Shown here: positions 1 to 6,900 of the stretch, piece by piece | Numbering within the stretch: position 1 is the first letter of the stretch | Layout: each line of letters begins with the position of its first letter | Assembly (NCBI GenBank): GCA_947176355.1 | Contig: CAMWQY010000094.1 | Span: 1 to 8,971 of the forward strand | DNA from: an uncultured Porphyromonadaceae bacterium | Lineage (GTDB): Bacteria; Bacteroidota; Bacteroidia; Bacteroidales; Muribaculaceae | Length of the DNA stretch: 8,971 nt | Direction: 5' to 3' | Translations under genes and position numbers: made by a program | Notes under the pieces: model-generated | Seen by the model: the letters and a program-made list of their open reading frames with translations, nothing else | Database searches by the model: none | Told to the model about the DNA's origin: nothing

Positions 1-2
1 AT

Positions 3-632
3 CTGGAAGATGTTTTGAATACTCAATGCGATTTGCTGTCGCTTGTCGGTCTTGATCTTAAGAATGCCGATCCGTTGGCTCTGCTTTATCAGACGGGTTA
101 TCTGACAATAAAGGATTACGATAGCCATACCGATATTGTCACGCTTGGAATTCCAAATAATGAGGTCAGGGATGACCTTTCAAGAGTGCTCTTGCCTTTA
201 TATGTCAGGATAAAACGAGGCACAGTTGAAGGAAAAATACGCGATTTGATCTCAAGCATGAATATGGGTAAGCCGGATAAGTTCATGAAGACACTGGAGG
301 CCTTTTTTGCCGGTATCTCATACGAGATGAAGATGGAAAATGAGAATAATTTCCAGAACGCTTTATATGTGTTGCTTACCTTGATAGGAGCTAATGCCAA
401 AGTCGAAGAACGCACTTCTGAAGGTCGGATGGATTTGACGATTGAGACTCGGAAATTCATCTACATCATCGAGCTAAAATTTAATGGAACTGCCCGACAG
501 GCTCTCGACCAAATCAACGAAAGACATTATGCAAGGAAATTCCATACTGACGGCAGACATATCTTCAAGATAGGAGCATCTTTTTCCTCCAAGACTCGTA
601 CGATTGAGGATTTCCTTATTGAAGAAGATTGA
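3..632 (+). CDS. AAA-ATPase-like / PD-(D/E)XK nuclease (DUF1703) protein, C-terminal part, 5' truncated by window edge
   Basis: The reading frame is open to the left edge. The TTG at 15-17 is most likely an internal Leu codon, because the frame reads LEDVLNTQ across it. About 209 residues are visible, against roughly 500-570 for complete family members. The first ~60 residues, with LLYQTGYLTIKDYD and GIPNNEVRDDL, match the end of the AAA-ATPase-like (PF09820) region. The rest matches the PDDEXK_9/DUF1703 nuclease domain: an Asp in GRMDLTIE (codon 432-434), the E-x-K pair in YIIELKF about 13 residues later, then ALDQINERHYA, and a closing SFSSKTRTIEDFLIE. The catalytic D...ExK residues are present, so the nuclease half looks intact. 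These proteins are abundant in Bacteroides-type genomes, often as multiple paralogues. Their role is not established; links to mobile DNA or defence have been suggested from family membership only. It sits 226 bp from the protease start and is probably a separate transcription unit. Confidence 0.88.
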   Translation: MEDVLNTQCDLLSLVGLDLKNADPLALLYQTGYLTIKDYDSHTDIVTLGIPNNEVRDDLSRVLLPLYVRIKRGTVEGKIRDLISSMNMGKPDKFMKTLEAFFAGISYEMKMENENNFQNALYVLLTLIGANAKVEERTSEGRMDLTIETRKFIYIIELKFNGTARQALDQINERHYARKFHTDGRHIFKIGASFSSKTRTIEDFLIEED

Positions 633-711
633 GAGAGTCTTTAAGATATATTGCCCATTTCTACCATTAGGTATGAGTTGTAGGCTTTAGCATCGTGTTT
701 TAGCAAGCGTT

Positions 712-739
712 TATTTCATAGAAATATTTGATTTTTTTT
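712..739 (+). terminator. Possible weak terminator after the nuclease gene
   Basis: TATTTC (712-717) and GAAATA (721-726) form a perfect 6-bp stem with a 3-nt ATA loop. A T-rich stretch follows directly, including eight Ts at 732-739. The layout is that of an intrinsic terminator, but the stem has only one G-C pair and may be too weak to act. In an AT-rich gap it could easily be chance. Confidence 0.22.
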
Positions 740-749
740 GGTCGAAAAT

Positions 750-780
750 TTTGAAACCGGTAGGTTTTTTACTAATTTTG
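750..780 (+). promoter_or_regulatory. Bacteroidota housekeeping-sigma promoter for the three-gene secreted-protein cluster
   Basis: TTTG at 750-753 is followed by exactly 19 bp and then TAATTTTG at 773-780. This matches the Bacteroides consensus (-33 TTTG, -7 TAnnTTTG, spacer about 19-21 bp) at every fixed position. Transcription would start about 5-8 bp after 780, giving a leader of roughly 70 nt before the ATG at 859. I found no comparable element in the gaps before the next two genes, so this promoter probably drives the whole cluster. Confidence 0.75.
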
Positions 781-858
781 CAGTCGAATAATAAATCTGC
801 AATTGCTTAAAGCAAGCATATCCTGAAAATGGATGTGCAAATAGAGTTTCTACATGAC

Positions 859-3180
859 ATGAAAAAAATCTACCTTGCTATAGCCGCTCTGGGTATTTAT
901 GCCATTGCCGGAGCTAATCGGCTTGACTTGAGATCACTTTCCGAAATAAGGCAGGATGCCTTGCGAAATTCTTCCGTCGTTCGTTCACATGGTAAAAGGA
1001 TGATGCCGTTCGCTTCAAAGACGCAATCCTCTTCGATCGCCTTTATCACTCTTTCCGATGGCCATACGGTGTCGGATCTTGAAAAAGAAGGCGTGCAGGT
1101 GCTTAGTCTACGAGGTAATATAGCCGTGGTGTCGGTCTCTCTTTCAGAGGCTGTCGCGGTATCATCGCTCCCGGCTGTCAAGGCGATGTCGCTCCAGAAA
1201 GACGTGTTCCCTACGATGGATCTCGCCAGAGCTGTATCCGGAGTCGATTTTATACATCAGGGGAGTGCCGAGAAAGGACTATCCGTACCTTATACTGGAG
1301 CCGGAGTTATTACCGCTTTGGTGGACCAAGGAGTTGATGCTCATCATATCAACTTCCGTCTTCCTGACAACAGCTCAAGAATAGGGTATCTGGCGCATCT
1401 TCGATACAACTCCGCCGGTAGCGGTATTGCCGAGACTCACTATAACGAGACCAACATCTCCGAGTTCACTACCGACAATCCGTCAGAATTCCATGGAACA
1501 CATACTCTCGGCATACTTGCCGGTGGCTATGACGGTCCGGTAAAGGTGGGGAAAAGCGGCGGTGCACGTCCGGGTGAGTATATTACCGAGAATTGCAAAT
1601 ATTATGGAGCCGCTCCGGGATCCAACATAGCAGTGTCATGTGGTGATCTTGCCGATGGATTCATTGCGCTTGGTATGGACTATATACTTGGATACTCGGA
1701 ATATCTCGATCGCCCGATAGTCTACAGCCTGTCGCTCGGAAGTTGTGCCGGTCCGCATGATCCACGCTCACAGATGTCTCAGTTTCTTGATGAGATAGGA
1801 AGACACGGAATCGTATGCATATCTGCAGGCAACGAAGGAGATATGAAGGTAGCGATAAAGAAGACTCTGACAGAGGGTGAGACGGAATTCAAGACCATGA
1901 TACATCCGTTTCTCTACACCTACGACAGCAGCGATCCTGAAAGTTTCACGCTCCGCTATGGTTCTGTAGCAATTTATTCCAACGATGAGACTCCCTTCAA
2001 GCTTCAGGCTGTCATATACAATAAGAAACGTGGATATCGTGCAGCAATGCGTATGCCGGTGGTGGGCGACAATATCGGCACTTACTATGCATCTTCTTCA
2101 GACTATCAGATGGATAGCAGCGACATAGTGGGCGATGCCACTTTTATGAAGGCATTCGAAGGATATGTTGGAGTAGGAGGCAAGATCGACGAGCAGACCG
2201 GTCGGTATTATGGAATGGTGGATTTCTATGCCCTCAACAACATAGCATCCAATCTTGAAGACGACTACGTACTCGGTTTCGAGATCGAGGGTGTCCCGGG
2301 ACAGACCATAGAATGCTATGGCGACGGACAGACGACTTGGCTTGAAAGCTATGGTCAGGAAGGGTTTACAGATGGATCAATGGATGGTTCGATCTCCGAC
2401 CTTGCCGTAGGACATAATCTTCTTGTGGTAGGATCATACAACACCCGACAGTCGTGGACAAGTCTCGACGGCGGCGTGTCGTCGTATCCCGGCGACGGCT
2501 TCATCCCCGGAGGCATCAGCGGCTTTTCTTCATTCGGAACCCTTACTGATGGACGTGAGCTTCCCCACGTATGTGCTCCCGGATCTGCTATCATATCCTC
2601 GGTCAGCTGGCCATACGCAAAGCTTGCAGCCCAAGAGTATGGAGATGGGTATCTCGACTTTATGTGTCAGGCAAAACTCGAGGAAGAAGGACGGGTAAAT
2701 TACTGGAAGCAAGAAGTGGGCACTTCGATGTCCACGCCGTTTGTAGCAGGCTGTATCGCCCTCTGGCTCGAGGCTAATCCGGATCTTACGATTGATGATG
2801 TCAAGGAAATAGTAGCCAAGACCTCTGTAAGAGATGAACAGGTGGAATCTACGGCAGAGCAGACCCGTTGGGGTGCCGGAAAATTCGATGCGCTTGCGGG
2901 CCTGAAAGAAGCTATAAGGATGTCGACCGGTGTGAAGGACATCGAAGCGGAGCATCGTAATGACCGCCTCATACTGTCGAGAGAGGGTGAACGCAAATTT
3001 AAATTATTCGTAGGAGGGGCAGAAAGTATAGATATCCGTGTCTTCACTGCCGACGGACGCCAGGTGTACAACACACAGACATCCGGCGACGAGGCTGTCG
3101 CAGACCTCTCAGCCCTTATGCCGGGCGCGTATATTATATGCGCTAACGGACGCCACTCGGAGAAAATAATACTCAGATAA
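859..3180 (+). CDS. Secreted subtilisin-like serine protease (family S8) with an inserted beta domain and a C-terminal sorting-type domain
   Basis: A 773-residue exported endopeptidase. I chose ATG 859 over the in-frame ATG 829 because it puts a classic signal peptide (MKKIYLAIAALGIYAIAGA, AGA/N cleavage) at the very N-terminus. Numbering from ATG 859: residues ~30-120 look like an inhibitory propeptide, ending in a GVDFIHQG stretch at the start of the mature enzyme. The triad is complete: Asp156 in LVDQGVD, His212 in FHGTHTLG, Ser623 in GTSMSTPFVAG. The oxyanion-hole Asn325 is in ISAGNEGD. Asn to Ser is ~298 residues, versus 66 in subtilisin. The excess (~330-510) looks like an inserted beta-sandwich, as in CspA/CspB-type subtilases, and ends at the core strand NLLVVGSYNTR. 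Residues ~700-773, with IRVFTADGRQVY, ADLSALMPGAYII and KIIL, resemble a type IX secretion type A sorting domain. It is first in the cluster, 30 bp before the LRR gene. Protease activity is well supported; substrate and export route are inferred. Confidence 0.9.
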   Translation: MKKIYLAIAALGIYAIAGANRLDLRSLSEIRQDALRNSSVVRSHGKRMMPFASKTQSSSIAFITLSDGHTVSDLEKEGVQVLSLRGNIAVVSVSLSEAVAVSSLPAVKAMSLQKDVFPTMDLARAVSGVDFIHQGSAEKGLSVPYTGAGVITALVDQGVDAHHINFRLPDNSSRIGYLAHLRYNSAGSGIAETHYNETNISEFTTDNPSEFHGTHTLGILAGGYDGPVKVGKSGGARPGEYITENCKYYGAAPGSNIAVSCGDLADGFIALGMDYILGYSEYLDRPIVYSLSLGSCAGPHDPRSQMSQFLDEIGRHGIVCISAGNEGDMKVAIKKTLTEGETEFKTMIHPFLYTYDSSDPESFTLRYGSVAIYSNDETPFKLQAVIYNKKRGYRAAMRMPVVGDNIGTYYASSSDYQMDSSDIVGDATFMKAFEGYVGVGGKIDEQTGRYYGMVDFYALNNIASNLEDDYVLGFEIEGVPGQTIECYGDGQTTWLESYGQEGFTDGSMDGSISDLAVGHNLLVVGSYNTRQSWTSLDGGVSSYPGDGFIPGGISGFSSFGTLTDGRELPHVCAPGSAIISSVSWPYAKLAAQEYGDGYLDFMCQAKLEEEGRVNYWKQEVGTSMSTPFVAGCIALWLEANPDLTIDDVKEIVAKTSVRDEQVESTAEQTRWGAGKFDALAGLKEAIRMSTGVKDIEAEHRNDRLILSREGERKFKLFVGGAESIDIRVFTADGRQVYNTQTSGDEAVADLSALMPGAYIICANGRHSEKIILR

Positions 3181-3210
3181 TCGCTATAAACAGTAAAATA
3201 TAATTCTATC

Positions 3211-6200
3211 ATGAGAAAAACATTGTCGCTGATATGCTTTCTTATGGGCTTCATCCTTGCCGTTCCAAGCTTGGAAGCTTCAAGGAAAAGAACCGGAAGT
3301 TCAGAAGAAAAACCGATCATCACGATCAAGACCGATGCCTACGATGTAATCGGTCCGACTAACAGCTTTGGCATAATGCTTGGAGCCACAGAGACCGATT
3401 ATTTCGACATTGATGCCGGTTTTGGACTTCAGGAAATGGAAGTAGAACCTTGGCAGATTGTCGACGGCACCATAACGGGTACGTACAAAAGTCTGCAGGT
3501 AAATGAGGATGGAATGATCCGAATCTACGGAGATGCGTCAAAAATCGACATGATCCAGCTCCAAGGAGGGAATGTCACTGAGATTGACATGACTCCTTGC
3601 GTCAACCTTGAGGTGTTGGATTTGAGCCATAATAGTCTCAAGGCACTTGATCTCACTCCATTCACCAACCTATATGCCGCATATCTCTCAGACAATCCCT
3701 TTACAGAGGAAACTCCCTTGAAGATAGGCGCTCCAAAGAACAGGCTCGCTATTCTCGAGATCGACATAGTAGACCATCTTGACCAAAGCTTCAATCTCAG
3801 CGACTATCCGGCTATTCAGGCTTTTGATGCATATCACAATACTGATTTATGGAACATCGACCCGACAGGATGTCCTGAGCTCCTGACAATGAGCCTTGAG
3901 CTTACGAATGTCAGTACACTCGATGTATCAAAGAATCCCAAACTCATTAGTCTCAATATCTCGGAGACTCGCATCACAGACATAGACCTTTCCCACAATC
4001 CGAATTTGACTACGCTCATGGCAGAGCATGCATCCGGATGGATCAACAGTACATGTCACCTTAACGGAATTGACCTATCAAAACTTCCGGAGCTATCCAT
4101 TTTATATCTCGGAGGCAACCAACTCAGCAGTGTGGATCTTTCCAACAATCCCAAACTGTCCACTCTCAGCCTTAGAAAGAATAATCTTACCTCTCTCGAC
4201 TTATCGGGCAATCCAGCGCTCTACAGCGTAAACATCATGAAGAATGATATGGATTTCTCTTCTCTTCCGGCTCCTCAAGAGACATGGGGAGAGTATTTCT
4301 ATGCACAAAACGAAATAAAAGTATCCAAGTCAATGGATGTAAAGAGTATCCTCGATCTTTCGGCTAAGGTGCTTCGCCCCGGTACTGAAACTGATGCTGT
4401 TGTCCTTAGGATGGGTATTGACGGAAATGATGAAATTCTTGAACCATCTCTCTATACTTATTCTAATGGCAGGTTGACTTTCAAAGAGGCTATCGCAGAT
4501 TCCATCTATGTGGCATATTCTAATTCACTTTTCCCGGAATATCCACTGTTCACCACTCCCTTCATGGTAAAGTCACCGGAAGACATGGGCAAGCCATCAG
4601 TGGCAATTATAATCAATCCGGGCGCATCTGTCAGCGGAATATACGCGTGTGTCGGCATGGCGGGAGCTTCCGACGAGCATCCGGTAAAGTTTCTTGCAGA
4701 TTTCGGCGACGGAAAACTTCAGGAATTCAACGCAACGTCATACGGCATGCCCAAGAGCGCCAATATCTCAGGTTCAATAGTCGCCGGAAAGCCATTGACG
4801 ATCTACGTGCCGGAAGGGGAATCCATCACAGCTTTCGGACTGGAAGGATCCCCTCTTGAAGGAATAGATGTGACAAGGTCTCATGATCTCCGTGATTTGA
4901 GAATCAACAACACCGGGCTCAAGGAAATCGACCTGCGCTACAACCGTTGTCTTGAGAAGTTAAACCTCGATGACAATGCACTTACAGAGCTCGACCTGCA
5001 GGGTCTCTATGCCAATTGGGAAAAGAATGTGCTCACAGACTTATCTGCAGCCCGCAACAAGATAGCAAATACAGTGATAGTCATGCCTGTACAACTGGAA
5101 AAGATTGACCTCAGCGGAAACCGAATCTCCGAATTCCCTCTTAAGGACTATGACGGACTAAGGAAACTTGATCTTTCCGATAATGATCTTTCCGGGGAAT
5201 TCAGCCTGACCTATCTTCTTGATGCAGACTCCATCATACTGTCAGGCAACAGACTGAACCGGATCATACACGATAACTTCAACCATTTGAAGCTTCTTGA
5301 CATCAGCAACAATGCCTTCGACATGGAGACCCTTCCGTATCAACCCGGTGCTACCAAATACACTTACGCTCCTCAGAAACCTATTGAACTTCTGAAAAAC
5401 GCTCCGGCAGTCAACCTATCTGACCAGAACCGAGTCCTTGTTGGCGACCAAGGCACAACTTTCAGCTGGAAAAAGACAGACGGCACACCTCTTCAGGAAG
5501 GCATTGACATGATTTGCAAAGATGGCGCGACCCGCTTCCTGAAAGAGGACCTCGGTCAAGTATACTGCGAACTCACAAACCCGGCTTTCCCAGACTTTAA
5601 CGGAAGCAACGCGCTGCGTACAACAGAAGTGAATGTAGTAGGAGCACCGACCATTGAGGTAGCTTCTTTCACCACTCTTGACGACTCAGAGACAGGAGAA
5701 CTCATAATAGCTTCAGACGTCAATACATCCATCTACGTAGACTGGAGGGGCGACGGCTCGGAATTCATCCCATACGAAGCCAGAAAGGATGATTACAACA
5801 ACATCTATGAAGGAATACGAACCTTCAAGGGCGCAAATGTAAAGGTATATACATACGACAGTCCGACAGACCTTACGGTATTCTCCGTCTATGGGATGAG
5901 AATGAGCCATTTCGACGGCACACCCATGACGGGACTTACCATGATAGGCGTAAATGACGCAGACCTTGATAAAGAAGATTTGATTCTTCCGGATGCTCCT
6001 CTCACAAGTCTCGCTCTTTCCGGCAATAAACTCTCTGAATTCGTATGGGCAGAGAAATATCCTTCGCTCCTGAATCTCGATTTGATCGGAAATGAATTCG
6101 AGACATTCGACGCTTCCGCACTAAAGAATCTCAAGACTCTCTATCTCGGACAAAATAAGCTTAAGGATGTGAAGTTTGACAATCCACTGATATGGGAACT

Positions 6201-6867
6201 GAATCTGGAATCCAATAGTCTGGAATCCGTAGATCTTTCCGGACTCAAGGGAATAGAACAGTTGTGGCTCGCTGACAATAAGCTTACGGAAATCGATGTG
6301 CGCCGTTACAGGCCAAGTCTTCGTAACCTTGACATTGCATTCAACCGGTTCACTTTCGCCACAATGCCGGTGCAGACGGATTATCCCAACTTGACTGTCT
6401 ATTATTATGGCAATCAGGAGATGGTGGACGCTGTGATTTCTGACGACTTTATGACCTACGACCTTTCGTCGCAGGCAACGGTGAAGGATATGTATGAGAC
6501 TACCTACACTTGGTTTCTCGGTGAGCCCGTGTTCGATTCAGAGACAGGCACCTTGAGCGGAGAGACTCTTATAGCCGACGATGAATACACCATCTCCGGA
6601 GGAGTCACCAGGTTCAATACCAAATTCCCCGATGACGTAGTGTGCGTAATGACCAATGACCTTTTCCCGAGAACATATCTGCGAACTCCCGCATATCGTG
6701 TGGGCTATGAGGCTGCAGTGGATACAGTCTCTTATGAAAATGAAAAAGTCGATGTATATTCTATCTCGGGCGCAATAATCAAGCGTCAGGTAGACAGGGA
6801 TGATGCACTCACCAATTTGCCTGCCGGCATATATATAGTCGGAGGAAAGAAGGTCTTCATAAAATGA
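3211..6867 (+). CDS. Secreted leucine-rich-repeat surface protein with three composite modules (internalin-like)
   Basis: 1218 residues. An N-terminal signal peptide (MRKTLSLICFLMGFILAVPS, cleavage probably near LEA/S) shows export; no lipobox Cys is seen. Three LRR arrays lie at about residues 110-350, 540-705 and 890-1050, with units such as LDLSNNPKLSTLSLRKNNL of ~20-21 residues. This resembles the LRR type of internalin-J-like Bacteroidota proteins, not the BspA type. Each array is preceded by a beta domain with a PKD-like D.G.G motif (ADFGDG, DWRGDG; degenerate in the first) and followed by an Ig-like domain. The last ~45 residues (VYSISG, LPAGIYIVGGKKVFIK) form a short C-terminal tail shared with the downstream protein. 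The gene ends in three consecutive in-frame stops (TGA TAA TAA, 6865-6873). It is 30 bp after the protease and 33 bp before the next gene, so co-transcription is likely. LRR arrays normally bind proteins or glycans, so an adhesin or binding role is the best inference; no catalytic motif is visible. Confidence 0.85.
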   Translation: MRKTLSLICFLMGFILAVPSLEASRKRTGSSEEKPIITIKTDAYDVIGPTNSFGIMLGATETDYFDIDAGFGLQEMEVEPWQIVDGTITGTYKSLQVNEDGMIRIYGDASKIDMIQLQGGNVTEIDMTPCVNLEVLDLSHNSLKALDLTPFTNLYAAYLSDNPFTEETPLKIGAPKNRLAILEIDIVDHLDQSFNLSDYPAIQAFDAYHNTDLWNIDPTGCPELLTMSLELTNVSTLDVSKNPKLISLNISETRITDIDLSHNPNLTTLMAEHASGWINSTCHLNGIDLSKLPELSILYLGGNQLSSVDLSNNPKLSTLSLRKNNLTSLDLSGNPALYSVNIMKNDMDFSSLPAPQETWGEYFYAQNEIKVSKSMDVKSILDLSAKVLRPGTETDAVVLRMGIDGNDEILEPSLYTYSNGRLTFKEAIADSIYVAYSNSLFPEYPLFTTPFMVKSPEDMGKPSVAIIINPGASVSGIYACVGMAGASDEHPVKFLADFGDGKLQEFNATSYGMPKSANISGSIVAGKPLTIYVPEGESITAFGLEGSPLEGIDVTRSHDLRDLRINNTGLKEIDLRYNRCLEKLNLDDNALTELDLQGLYANWEKNVLTDLSAARNKIANTVIVMPVQLEKIDLSGNRISEFPLKDYDGLRKLDLSDNDLSGEFSLTYLLDADSIILSGNRLNRIIHDNFNHLKLLDISNNAFDMETLPYQPGATKYTYAPQKPIELLKNAPAVNLSDQNRVLVGDQGTTFSWKKTDGTPLQEGIDMICKDGATRFLKEDLGQVYCELTNPAFPDFNGSNALRTTEVNVVGAPTIEVASFTTLDDSETGELIIASDVNTSIYVDWRGDGSEFIPYEARKDDYNNIYEGIRTFKGANVKVYTYDSPTDLTVFSVYGMRMSHFDGTPMTGLTMIGVNDADLDKEDLILPDAPLTSLALSGNKLSEFVWAEKYPSLLNLDLIGNEFETFDASALKNLKTLYLGQNKLKDVKFDNPLIWELNLESNSLESVDLSGLKGIEQLWLADNKLTEIDVRRYRPSLRNLDIAFNRFTFATMPVQTDYPNLTVYYYGNQEMVDAVISDDFMTYDLSSQATVKDMYETTYTWFLGEPVFDSETGTLSGETLIADDEYTISGGVTRFNTKFPDDVVCVMTNDLFPRTYLRTPAYRVGYEAAVDTVSYENEKVDVYSISGAIIKRQVDRDDALTNLPAGIYIVGGKKVFIK
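3316..6705 (+). repeat. Three tandem copies of a ~350-420-residue module within the LRR protein
   Basis: Module A is about residues 36-453 (nt 3316-4569), B 463-809 (4597-5637) and C 814-1165 (5650-6705). Each runs in the same order: a beta domain around a D.G.G motif, an LRR array, then an Ig-like domain. The closing segments share landmarks: Y-x-x-Q/K, then DLS or NLSDQ, a TFSWKK / TYTWFL strand in B and C, a G.TRF or GRLTF strand, then (Y/V).C or YVAY followed by (T/S)N..FP and a T-rich last strand. A has the largest LRR array and the most diverged ends. The copies are diverged at protein level with no obvious DNA identity, so the triplication is old. Confidence 0.7.
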
Positions 6868-6900
6868 TAATAAGTTATTAACCATAAATATTTCAGAACG

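Noticed and set aside
799..815. Small hairpin in the leader (TTGCT-TAA-AGCAA, 803-815, overlapping a GCAATTGC palindrome) as a possible riboswitch or operator
   Set aside because: Five-base-pair stem only, no conserved riboswitch core and no room for one in a ~70-nt leader. Chance is likely in AT-rich sequence.
3181..3210. TATAAT-like string before the LRR gene as an internal promoter
   Set aside because: Bacteroidota promoters use TAnnTTTG with an upstream TTTG; neither is properly placed here. The E. coli-type -10 match is not informative in this group.
2700..3329. Minus-strand open frame of 209 codons across the protease 3' end and the LRR gene 5' end
   Set aside because: Antisense to conserved catalytic and tail sequence of the protease; composition is shadow-like (Ser/Arg/Ile-rich), with no motif.
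6868..6900. AATAA-G-TTATT inverted repeat after the LRR gene as a terminator
   Set aside because: All A-T, five base pairs with an unrealistic one-base loop, and no T-tract; it comes largely from the tandem stop codons.
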